Of a stretch of 62,606 nucleotides of DNA, positions 8,317-15,562 are shown piece after piece. This DNA is from Mycobacterium attenuatum (GTDB lineage Bacteria; Actinomycetota; Actinomycetes; Mycobacteriales; Mycobacteriaceae). The position numbers were made by a program, and so were the translations under genes. Under the pieces are notes generated by a model that was not told the DNA's origin, did no database searches, and was given only the letters and a program-made list of their open reading frames with translations. Numbering within the stretch: the first letter of the stretch is position 1; each line of letters starts with the position of its first letter. Where the stretch lies: the NCBI RefSeq assembly GCF_900566085.1, contig NZ_UPHT01000164.1, forward strand, positions 1 to 62,606, read 5' to 3'.

Positions 8317-10919
8317 CCACCGTGGCCGACACCGTCTCAACCCAGACCCGTCGCGCACAGTTGCGCAGCGACGTGAACCTGGCCGCCCGGGTGATACCGA
8401 CCCACTACCCGCTGGAAACCTTTATCGCGGTCAATCCGCTGGCCGGGCTGGAGTCGATGCCCTTCGAGCAGGCGGTCCGCCGGGCCGGCGACCTCTACGG
8501 CAGCCCGGGCGTGCTGGCCGAGACGACGTTTCGCGAGCTGTACCGGGCCGGACGGATCACCGACGCGGACCTCGAGTCGACGCTGCGGCTGCGCTACCCC
8601 ACCTTGCTGGACGGCCAGCCGGTCCAGATGGGAAACCGCGTGATGACACCTGCGCAACTGTTGCGCGGCGACTTGCTGCACGGCAGCTTGGCCCCCAAGC
8701 CGTTGCGCCGCAACATGACTCGTAGCGAGCAGACTGCAGCAGCGGTGGCCGAGCAGGTCGACGCCCAGGCCACCAAATGGTGCGCGGCTTTCTTTGGATC
8801 GACGGCTGCGGGCTGGCCGATGCCCGACCACCACAAGGGCTTCTACCACGCGTGGCGGATGTTGGCCCCCGCTGACCACAAGCTGAGCCGACGGGTGCGG
8901 GCGTCCTTGCGCGCGTTGCCCATCCGGGCGGACGACGCCGCGCTGCAGGCCCTGGACCTGTTGGGGATACCCGAACACGACCGCATCACCTATCTGCAAG
9001 CGCACTTGACGCGGCTTCCGGGGTGGGCCGCCCACGTCCGCTGGTCGGCCGAGCGCGCCACCGGCGTGGATCTACTGGACTACCTGGCCATGCGGCTGAC
9101 GTACGAGGCGATCCTGATGTCGCACAACAGTTTCAGCGCGACGACCGAGCCGGCGGCCATCCGGCCGAGCATTCCCTCAGCCCGCGACCGGGCTGCCGCG
9201 CTGGCCCTAGAATGGGGACTCGACAACACCGGCGACGACATCGACTTGAGTGCTGCCGCAAGAGTTTTGTCAGCATTGCCGGTTACCGCCCGGCAGCTGG
9301 TGTGGCAGCAGGCCTACGAGGCGCACTATCGCGACGCCCTCCTGCAAGCCCTGGCGGAAAACGCTGCGGCGCCAAGTACCGGGCGCGCAGCCGCCCAGAT
9401 CGTGTGCTGCATCGACACCCGGTCCGAAGGACTGCGCCGCCACATCGAATCCCTGGGCGAATACCAGACTTTCGGGTTCGCTGGCTTCTTCGCCGTCGCC
9501 ATCCGGTTCACCGGCCTGCTCGGCGGGACACCCAACGACCTGTGCCCGGTGCTGATCCGCCCAGAGCATGAAGTTGTCGAAAGCCCGCTGCCGTCAGCCG
9601 CCGATGCGGCGCAGCGGGTGCGCAACGGCAGCCTGCTCATGGCCGGCGCCGAGGCGGCATTTCATGCCGCCAAGCAGGCGCTGATCGCCCCATTCGCGTT
9701 AGCCGAGGCGGCAGGCTGGGCCGCCGGTCCATGGGCCGCGGCCAAAACGCTGAGCCCGCTGGCCAGTGGCGAACTGCGGCGCCGCCTGCGAGACCGGCTG
9801 GCACCCCCGGCCCCTACCGTGCTGTCGATCAACGACACCGTCGCGCTGGCCCACCGCGCCCTGTACGCACAAGTCGCACTCACCACCATGGGCCTCACGA
9901 AGCAATTCGCCCGGCTGGTGGTCCTGTGTGGGCACGGCAGCGTCACCGAGAACAACCCGTACCAGGCCGCCCTGGACTGTGGGGCCTGCGGCGGGCAGGC
10001 CGGCGGCCCCAACGCCCGCACCGCCGCCGCGATCCTCAACGACACCGATGTCCGGGCCGAATTGGGCACCTTGGGGATCGCCATTCCCAACGACACCTGG
10101 TTTGTCGCGGCTCAGCACGACACCGCCACCGACGGCGTCACCGTGTTGGACCAGCACCTGATTCCCGACAGCCATGTACCGGACGTGCGCCGGCTGGCCG
10201 CGGATCTCCGGATCGCGGGCGCCGAACTGGCTGCCGAGCGCTGTTCCGGGCTTCCCGGTGGCCCTGCCGACCCCGACCCCGCGCGTGCGTCGCGCCACGT
10301 CGCGAACCGGTCGGTCGACTGGGCGCAGGTCTTTCCGGAGTGGGGCCTGGCCGGTAATGCGGCCTTCATCGTCGCCCCGCGCGCGCTCACCCGGGGCATC
10401 GACTTGCGGCGACGGGTGTTCCTGCACTCCTACGAAGCCGACGTCGATACGGAGGGAGGCGCGCTGGAAACCATTCTCACCGCACCCATGGTGGTGGCTC
10501 AGTGGATCAACTGCCAGTACTACTTCTCCACGGTGGCGCCGGACATGTTCGGGGCCGGAACCAAGACCATCCACAACGTGGTCGGCGGCGTGGGTGTGCT
10601 CGCCGGACACGGCGGCGACCTGCAGCTGGGCCTGCCCCGACAGTCACTCACCGACGGCCGCTCATTCGGGCACGAGCCCATGCGCCTGCTGACCGTCGTG
10701 CAAGCGCCGCTGCAGCGCATCGACATGATCGTCTCGCGCAACCCCGTCCTGCAGCACCTGTTCGGCAACGACTGGGTGTGCCTGGTCGCCCGGGAAGGCC
10801 CCGACGACGGCTGGCAGCGCTGGACCCGCGGCGGTTGGCGGCGCTGGGAGAACACAGCAACCGCCGACGACCCCTACCCCACCTACCAGGAGGTAATGCC
10901 ATGCCAACCAACGGCTTGA
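8313..10919 (+). CDS. dabA: DabA/MpsB: DUF2309 zinc protein of the DAB inorganic-carbon transporter
   Basis: 868 residues, GTG start. It contains the beta-CA-like zinc site of DabA: Cys366 and Asp368 in CCIDTRSEG, His541 in CGHGS, and Cys556 in DCGACGG. The His-to-Cys distance of 15 residues matches the Halothiobacillus DabA ligands (C351, D353, H524, C539). The conserved N-terminal IPTHYPLETFIAVNPLAGLE and C-terminal HNVVGGVGVLAGHGGDLQLG are typical of the family. It is soluble but docks on DabB, and is proposed to hydrate CO2 vectorially. All ligands are intact, so I expect an active protein. Confidence 0.93.
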   Translation: MTTVADTVSTQTRRAQLRSDVNLAARVIPTHYPLETFIAVNPLAGLESMPFEQAVRRAGDLYGSPGVLAETTFRELYRAGRITDADLESTLRLRYPTLLDGQPVQMGNRVMTPAQLLRGDLLHGSLAPKPLRRNMTRSEQTAAAVAEQVDAQATKWCAAFFGSTAAGWPMPDHHKGFYHAWRMLAPADHKLSRRVRASLRALPIRADDAALQALDLLGIPEHDRITYLQAHLTRLPGWAAHVRWSAERATGVDLLDYLAMRLTYEAILMSHNSFSATTEPAAIRPSIPSARDRAAALALEWGLDNTGDDIDLSAAARVLSALPVTARQLVWQQAYEAHYRDALLQALAENAAAPSTGRAAAQIVCCIDTRSEGLRRHIESLGEYQTFGFAGFFAVAIRFTGLLGGTPNDLCPVLIRPEHEVVESPLPSAADAAQRVRNGSLLMAGAEAAFHAAKQALIAPFALAEAAGWAAGPWAAAKTLSPLASGELRRRLRDRLAPPAPTVLSINDTVALAHRALYAQVALTTMGLTKQFARLVVLCGHGSVTENNPYQAALDCGACGGQAGGPNARTAAAILNDTDVRAELGTLGIAIPNDTWFVAAQHDTATDGVTVLDQHLIPDSHVPDVRRLAADLRIAGAELAAERCSGLPGGPADPDPARASRHVANRSVDWAQVFPEWGLAGNAAFIVAPRALTRGIDLRRRVFLHSYEADVDTEGGALETILTAPMVVAQWINCQYYFSTVAPDMFGAGTKTIHNVVGGVGVLAGHGGDLQLGLPRQSLTDGRSFGHEPMRLLTVVQAPLQRIDMIVSRNPVLQHLFGNDWVCLVAREGPDDGWQRWTRGGWRRWENTATADDPYPTYQEVMPCQPTA

Positions 10920-11224
10920 CCAAGATGACCAAGATCGAAGTAGTCGTGGCCGGAGAACACGCGCCCGCCGTACGAGATCAGTTCCACAGTGCGGGGGCAA
11001 CGGGATTCACCAGCGTGTCCGGCGTCTCGGGGCTGGGCCATCACGGCTACCACCAGGGCCGGCTGCTCTTCAACCAACAGGCGGCGCTCGAGTTGCTCAT
11101 CACAGTTGTCCCGGACGTCAAATCCGAGGCGTTGATCGCCGGGCTGCGCCGCCTGCTCGACGGCTCGCCCGGGGTCATGTTCGTCACCGACACCTATGTC
11201 AGCCGACCCGAGTACTTCAGTTAG
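10901..11224 (+). CDS. PII-like signalling protein of the DAB operon
   Basis: 107 residues from ATG 10901, behind a good AGGAGG (10888-10893) inside the end of dabA (19-bp overlap). The fold pattern is that of GlnB/PII: beta strand TKIEVVVAGEHAPAVRDQF, a loop with GHHGYHQGRLLF where the T-loop would be, and VKSEALIAGLRRLLDG before the C-terminal strand. PII-like proteins next to bicarbonate transporters (SbtB, CPII) bind adenyl nucleotides and sometimes bicarbonate, and gate uptake. The canonical uridylylated Tyr of GlnB cannot be assigned. The role is inferred from context. Confidence 0.75.
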   Translation: MPTNGLTKMTKIEVVVAGEHAPAVRDQFHSAGATGFTSVSGVSGLGHHGYHQGRLLFNQQAALELLITVVPDVKSEALIAGLRRLLDGSPGVMFVTDTYVSRPEYFS

Positions 11225-11270
11225 ACCCCGCCCGAACCCCATCAAGACCCCACTAAGAAAGGGAACCATC

Positions 11271-11885
11271 ATGTCCAACCCGTCAATCGCCTGGCAGCGC
11301 CTGCAAGCCGGTAATCAACGCTTCTACGCCCCGTTGCGGTCAAGGCAGAAGGCCACCGCCAAGGACCACTCACCGATCGCGGTGGTGTTCCGCTGTGCAG
11401 ATGCCGACACGCCAAGTGAGGTGGTGCTGGGTCAAAGCTGGGGCTCACTCATTGACATCAGCACCTGGGGGCACGTCATCGACACGGGCGTGCTGGCCAC
11501 CGTCGAGTACGCCGTCGGCACCCTCAAGACGCCGCTGATCGTCGTCCTCGGCCATGAAGACTGTGCCGCCATGGAGACCGCGCTGGCGGCCTGGAACAAC
11601 GTCGCCATTCCGGAGGGCGCGGCCCGGGCAGTCGTCGAACAGGCGATATCGTCACTCGCCCGGCAGGACGCCGACATCAGCACTGCCGACGAGCTGTCGG
11701 CCGCGCACGCCGTGCACACCGGTGTCTCTCTACTGCACAAGTCGGCGGTGATCGCCAAGGCCGTCGACACCGGACAGACTGCGATCGTCTGTCTGGTCAG
11801 CAACGCCGAAGATGGCCGGTTGCGCACCTGCGCGACGTTCGGCCACGTGGACGACAGCGACTCGGCGCTGTTGGAGTGCGTCTAG
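11271..11885 (+). CDS. Beta-carbonic-anhydrase homologue lacking the catalytic arginine
   Basis: 204 residues from ATG 11271, 46 bp after the PII-like gene. It aligns along its whole length with beta-CAs: SIAWQRLQAGNQRF, zinc ligands Cys42, Asp44, His95 and Cys98 (CADAD and GHEDC), and TGVLATVEYAV. The dyad Arg is Asp46 here (CADAD against CADSR in canB), and the usual RTAGH becomes STWGH. In known beta-CAs the Asp-Arg dyad opens the zinc site to water, so loss of Arg predicts weak or absent CO2 hydration. A structural, inhibitory or bicarbonate-sensing role in the DAB complex is possible. The frame is intact, so this is not a pseudogene. Confidence 0.85.
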   Translation: MSNPSIAWQRLQAGNQRFYAPLRSRQKATAKDHSPIAVVFRCADADTPSEVVLGQSWGSLIDISTWGHVIDTGVLATVEYAVGTLKTPLIVVLGHEDCAAMETALAAWNNVAIPEGAARAVVEQAISSLARQDADISTADELSAAHAVHTGVSLLHKSAVIAKAVDTGQTAIVCLVSNAEDGRLRTCATFGHVDDSDSALLECV

Positions 11886-11890
11886 TCCCC

Positions 11891-11934
11891 GGGGTGCTGG
11901 TCCGGCCGCGAATTCGCGGCCGGACCAGCACCCC
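11891..11934. terminator. Perfect 44-bp palindrome after the CA-like gene
   Basis: A 22-bp arm (GGGGTGCTGGTCCGGCCGCG followed by AA) is followed directly by its exact reverse complement, centred on GAATTC. It begins 5 bp after the CA-like stop codon and ends 18 bp before the DUF6671 start. There is no U-tract, as is common for mycobacterial terminators. It could terminate or attenuate transcription, protect mRNA ends, or be a protein-binding site. Confidence 0.6.
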
Positions 11935-11952
11935 TGTCGAGGATGAGCTCAG

Positions 11953-12843
11953 GTGACCCGGCACGAGGGGTCACGTGATGCCGCAGCGGTTGCGGCGGAG
12001 CGCTCGGGCAGCTATGCCGGGGCGATGATCGCGATGGGCACCATGCATGGCAAACAGCGACAAGTGGCACCGGCGTTCGCCGATGAGCTTTGTGCGCACG
12101 TCTTCGCCCCGAAGGGGATTGACACCGATCAGTTCGGCACTTTCACCGCAGAGGTGGACAGACCGCTGGCGCCGCTGGCGACGGCCACCGCGAAAGCACG
12201 CCTGGGCATGTACGCCGGCGGGGTGCCCTACGGGCTGGCCAGTGAAGCCAGCTACGACACCTGGTTCGGCACGGTGGTGGTGCATGAGGAAATCCTGGTG
12301 TTCGTCGATGACACCCGCGGCATCCAGGTTGCCGAGAGTGTCAACACACTGGTCTCGCCAGGCGTGCCGCAACTGGTCGGCACCGCCGATCAGGCCGTTG
12401 CCGCAGCACGGCGGTTCGGCTTCCCGCGTCAAGCGGCCGTGGTCAGGGCCAACGTCAACGACGGCTGGCGCGTCATCGGTAAGGGGATCACCGACACGCG
12501 AATCCTGGTCAAAGCCGTCGCCGCCGCGGCGGCGGCCGGCGACAATCGCCAGGTCTGGTTGGAACCCGACTTGCGCGCACACCACAACCCCATCCGCCGA
12601 GACGTTCTGATCGCCCTGGCGCGGCGGCTCGCCCGGCGACTGGCCACTGCCTGCCCGAAATGCGGATGCCCCGGTTACGGCAAAATCGGGGCACGAGCCG
12701 GGCTGCCATGCCAGGTATGCGGATGGCCGACCGCCGCGATCGCCGCCGACATCCACGGGTGTCCGTCATGCGAGCATCGCGACAGCATCGCGCGCGCCGT
12801 GGCTGCCGCAGAGCCACACTGTTGTCCGCAATGTAATCCGTGA
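11953..12843 (+). CDS. DUF6671 family protein with C-terminal cysteine pairs
   Basis: 296 residues from GTG 11953. A later ATG at residue 25 (MIAMGTMHGKQRQVAP) would also include the whole conserved domain. Recognisable DUF6671 features are GTMHGKQ, GIDTDQFGTFTAEV and RADHNP-like LRAHHNPIRRDV. The last 80 residues have four Cys clusters (CPKCGC, CQVC, CPSC, CCPQC), suggesting two zinc ribbons. The biochemical function is unknown. It is in line with the DAB genes but separated from them by the palindrome, so shared function is only suggested. Confidence 0.8.
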   Translation: MTRHEGSRDAAAVAAERSGSYAGAMIAMGTMHGKQRQVAPAFADELCAHVFAPKGIDTDQFGTFTAEVDRPLAPLATATAKARLGMYAGGVPYGLASEASYDTWFGTVVVHEEILVFVDDTRGIQVAESVNTLVSPGVPQLVGTADQAVAAARRFGFPRQAAVVRANVNDGWRVIGKGITDTRILVKAVAAAAAAGDNRQVWLEPDLRAHHNPIRRDVLIALARRLARRLATACPKCGCPGYGKIGARAGLPCQVCGWPTAAIAADIHGCPSCEHRDSIARAVAAAEPHCCPQCNP

Positions 12844-12959
12844 CAAGCGCGGCATTCACACCCAGCGACCGAACCCGTTGCACCGCGGCTCAAGCAGGGC
12901 GCGCGGTCGCGTCTGCGACGTAACACCGATTTCGTATCGCCGGACCCCCAACCTCATTC

Positions 12960-13020
12960 ATAGCAAACTCATGTGAATTGTTATTGATGAAAATAACTTC
13001 GTTATATACCTTTCGTATTA
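12960..13020 (+). promoter_or_regulatory. AT-rich promoter-like segment
   Basis: A sharply AT-rich patch in GC-rich DNA, containing TTATT-GATGAA-AATAA (a short inverted repeat) and TTATATACC with -10 character at about 13002-13010. It lies just upstream of the gene at 13048. The -35 assignment is ambiguous (TTGTTA or TTGATG), so exact elements are uncertain. The low GC would also attract Lsr2. Confidence 0.4.
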
Positions 13021-13047
13021 GACGACGAAGACTTGGAGGAAGGGCAT

Positions 13048-13812
13048 ATGGATCTCGACCGCATCACCAACCCTCTGCGGTTGGCCAAAGGCCCTCACCA
13101 GCCCGGAACTGGCACCGGCTGCGCCATGAACGTCATCTCGTACATCAACGGCGACGCGAGGATCACCGATTACCCGGCGTGTTCGGCTCGCCCGTTGGCC
13201 GCTTTCGTCCAATCGTGCAACGACCTACTGGCCGGACCGGGCGGTTACCTGACACCCGAAAACAGCATCATCGCCCTCGATCTCGGCTGGCAGACGGTGG
13301 GAACCGCCGGGGTTTCGTCGCGTGTAGTCCACGCCTGGGTGGCCGAGCTGTTGACCAGCCCGACCTGGGGAGTCGTCCAATACGCCAGAATCACCACGGT
13401 CAAGGCGATCTCCGATATCGCCGAACTGCACCGGCGCGTTTCGCGCGGCACTATGCCGACGCTCGCCAGTTGGCATAACGCTCGCGACATCGCGATAGGC
13501 GAAGCAAGCACCTTGGTCCCCGCCTCGAACCCCGCCGGCTTCCATGCCTTGCAGGCGGCACATCAGTCGGCCGAGCTCATTGAAGGTCGCCGCCAAGCGA
13601 GCATGGACGATGTCACCGGCAGCGCCCTGCGTGCCCACATGCTCGGTACCGGCATTGACTCACCGAGCCGATACGCCCTGGTCACCTCCGAAGCGATTCA
13701 GTCATGGCGCCGTCTGGCCGGACTGCCCCAAGCCGCCCGGGCGTCGCGGAATCAGCCGGCAGGTGGCGCACTGGCACGAACCGATCGACACCTCGCCCGG
13801 ACCTCGGCATGA
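13048..13812 (+). CDS. Conserved actinobacterial protein of unknown function
   Basis: 254 residues from ATG 13048, preceded by GGAGGAAGG. The N-terminal half has a pattern I associate with a broad actinobacterial/phage family of unknown function: GTGTGCAMNVISYINGDARI, then TDYPACSARPLAAFVQSCND. No enzyme motif, signal peptide or membrane segment is evident. It lies between the DUF6671 gene and the convergent winged-helix regulator. Its own AT-rich promoter suggests separate control from the DAB transcript. Confidence 0.6.
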   Translation: MDLDRITNPLRLAKGPHQPGTGTGCAMNVISYINGDARITDYPACSARPLAAFVQSCNDLLAGPGGYLTPENSIIALDLGWQTVGTAGVSSRVVHAWVAELLTSPTWGVVQYARITTVKAISDIAELHRRVSRGTMPTLASWHNARDIAIGEASTLVPASNPAGFHALQAAHQSAELIEGRRQASMDDVTGSALRAHMLGTGIDSPSRYALVTSEAIQSWRRLAGLPQAARASRNQPAGGALARTDRHLARTSA

Positions 13813-13863
13813 TGCGCCGGGGCGGCGACGAGCGGTCACATCGACCGGGCGTTCACGGGGTGT

Positions 13864-14187
13864 TCAGGACAGCGCCGCAACAAGCTCGCCGACGGTATGA
13901 CTGGCCTCGAGTGGGTGGCGTAGCCGACCCTGCGGATTGAGCTCATAGACGTTGCGACGACCAATCTTGGACTTGATGAGGTAGCCCTCGTCGGTCAAGT
14001 CGGTCAATATCGCTTGCACAGAACGCTCGGTGATGCCGATTCGCAGCGCCAGCTCTCGAGCAGTCAGGGGCTCGCCAGTCGACACGCACAGCAACACGTG
14101 TGCATGGTTCGTCAGGAAGGTCCAGGTACGGTCGGGAGCTTCGACAGCAGGCTGGGCGGCCGCGCTCCGTTTTTCGGCAACGTCCAT
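13864..14187 (-). CDS. Winged-helix transcriptional regulator
   Basis: 107 residues from ATG 14187. A MarR/ArsR-like winged helix spans about residues 20-85: TWTFLTNHAHVLLCVST, then LTARELALRIGITERSVQAI (helix-turn-helix), then DLTDEGYLIKSKIGRRNVYE (wing). It ends with a short tail that may dimerise. The predicted -10 TATAAT stands directly before the ATG. It is convergent with the unknown gene at the end of the DAB block and is a candidate regulator of it; no target is demonstrated. Confidence 0.8.
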   Translation of the reverse strand: MDVAEKRSAAAQPAVEAPDRTWTFLTNHAHVLLCVSTGEPLTARELALRIGITERSVQAILTDLTDEGYLIKSKIGRRNVYELNPQGRLRHPLEASHTVGELVAALS

Positions 14188-14193
14188 GGCCCT

Positions 14194-14221
14194 ATTATAG
14201 GCTGTTTGAAATTCACGTAAA
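14194..14221 (-). promoter_or_regulatory. Leaderless promoter of the winged-helix gene
   Basis: On the minus strand, TTTACG (14221-14216), a 16-bp spacer and a perfect TATAAT (14199-14194) end 6 nt before the ATG at 14187. The start point should therefore fall at or next to the A of ATG. The -10 is inside the palindrome CCTAT-T-ATAGG (14191-14201), a possible autoregulatory site. Confidence 0.6.
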
Positions 14222-14453
14222 CCACTTCGCTAATCGACCATCGCCTGACGGGCGTCCGGGCGTTCGTCACGGGTGGACTGGCCTGCTTCAAAAGATCGGC
14301 CCTAGCCTGAGCGCCACCCCGCATCCCGACACCGAATGTTGTTGTCGCCCCGTTCGGGGGATCAGCTACGTCGCGTCCCTCGAAGGTGCTCGACCATAAC
14401 GCGGCCGCCTGGGCGCGTCGCCGGATATCGCCGAGCAGTTTCCCGGCGTCGGC

Positions 14454-15230
14454 TCAGCCGGCACCGATCTCGCCAAAGAAGGATTCGACCGCGCGGCGAT
14501 ACACCAGCGGCGCTTCGTCGTGCACCAGATGACCCGCTTCAGGAACCTTTAAATACGTTGTAGAACAGTTTCTTTCAGCCATCTCACGCATCTGGCCGGG
14601 CGGCGTGACCGAGTTGCCGGCCTCGATGAGCAGCGCTGGAACCCGTACCGCCCGCCACTGCGCCCAGTAGTCGCGAGTACCCCATTCGGCGGCGATCTCG
14701 ATCCACCGTGAGGTATGTCCGTGCAGCCGCCAACCGGCGGCGGTGCGGTCGAAGGCCTCCAGAAAGTATTGGCCGGCGACCGGGCCGAATTCAGCGAAAA
14801 CCTGTTCGGCGGAGGCGAATTCGACGGGAAGAGCATGCAGCCACGGTTCCCACGGGCCGGTGGTGCGGCCGACGAAATCCGGTGCCATGTCCTCGACCAC
14901 CAGGGCCGATACCAGGTCCGGAGACCGCGCGGCCAAACACCACGAGTGCAACGCACCCATCGAATGTCCGACCAGCCGCGCCGGTGCCCCCAGCGCACCA
15001 ACCGCATCACCCAAGTCTGCTACGAAGCGTTCGGTGCTGATCGGGTACGGATCGTCGACGTCACGGCCCCGATGCCACGGTGCGTCATAGGTATAGACGC
15101 TTCCCAACCGGGTCAGCCACGGCAGTTGCCGCGACCACGTGCTACCCCGGCCCATCAACCCGTGTACCAGGACCAGCGGTTGGCCCCGCCCGCCGCGATG
15201 GGTCAACAGATCGGTCGGCATGCCGGGCAC
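14454..15230 (-). CDS. Alpha/beta hydrolase (Rv3591c-like)
   Basis: 258 residues starting MPGMPTDLLTHRGGRG. Alpha/beta-hydrolase fold: oxyanion HGLMGRG, nucleophile elbow GHSMGA with catalytic Ser, and C-terminal His in AGHLVHDEAP. The substrate is unknown. It is divergent from mhuD with 14 bp between start codons, as in M. tuberculosis. The next ATG (four codons in) is an alternative start. Confidence 0.9.
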   Translation of the reverse strand: MPGMPTDLLTHRGGRGQPLVLVHGLMGRGSTWSRQLPWLTRLGSVYTYDAPWHRGRDVDDPYPISTERFVADLGDAVGALGAPARLVGHSMGALHSWCLAARSPDLVSALVVEDMAPDFVGRTTGPWEPWLHALPVEFASAEQVFAEFGPVAGQYFLEAFDRTAAGWRLHGHTSRWIEIAAEWGTRDYWAQWRAVRVPALLIEAGNSVTPPGQMREMAERNCSTTYLKVPEAGHLVHDEAPLVYRRAVESFFGEIGAG

Positions 15231-15244
15231 GGTAGCCTAGCGGC

Positions 15245-15562
15245 ATGCCAGTGGTGAAGATCAACGCAATCGAGGTGCCTGCCGGCGCTGGCCCCGAACT
15301 GGAGAAGCGCTTCGCCCACCGCGCGCATGCGGTGGAGAATTCTCCCGGGTTCCTCGGCTTTCAGTTGCTGCGACCAGTCAAGGGCGAATACCGCTATTTC
15401 GTGGTGACACACTGGGAGTCCGATGAAGCATTCCAGGCCTGGGCGAACGGGCCGGCCAAAGAGGCCCACGCCGGCCACCGCGCCAACCCCGTGGCGACCG
15501 GTGCTTCGCTCCTGGAATTCGAGGTTGTGCTCGACGTTGCCGGGACTGGCGAAACGAAGTAG
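15245..15562 (+). CDS. mhuD: Heme-degrading monooxygenase MhuD
   Basis: 105 residues with the conserved heme-binding and catalytic residues Asn7, Trp66 and His75 of the IsdG-like mycobacterial enzyme. It cleaves heme to mycobilin and iron without releasing CO, in the cytoplasm, and supports use of host heme iron. Next comes lpqF, whose probable start overlaps the end of this gene. Confidence 0.96.
   Translation: MPVVKINAIEVPAGAGPELEKRFAHRAHAVENSPGFLGFQLLRPVKGEYRYFVVTHWESDEAFQAWANGPAKEAHAGHRANPVATGASLLEFEVVLDVAGTGETK

Noticed and set aside
6748..10919. dabB as part of a complex I or Mrp antiporter operon
   Set aside because: No other nuo or mrp subunit is present, and the partner is a full DUF2309 protein with the DabA zinc ligands.
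11271..11885. CA-like gene as a plain pseudogene
   Set aside because: The frame is full length, zinc ligands are kept, and the gene is in an operon with strong coupling; only specific catalytic motifs are changed.
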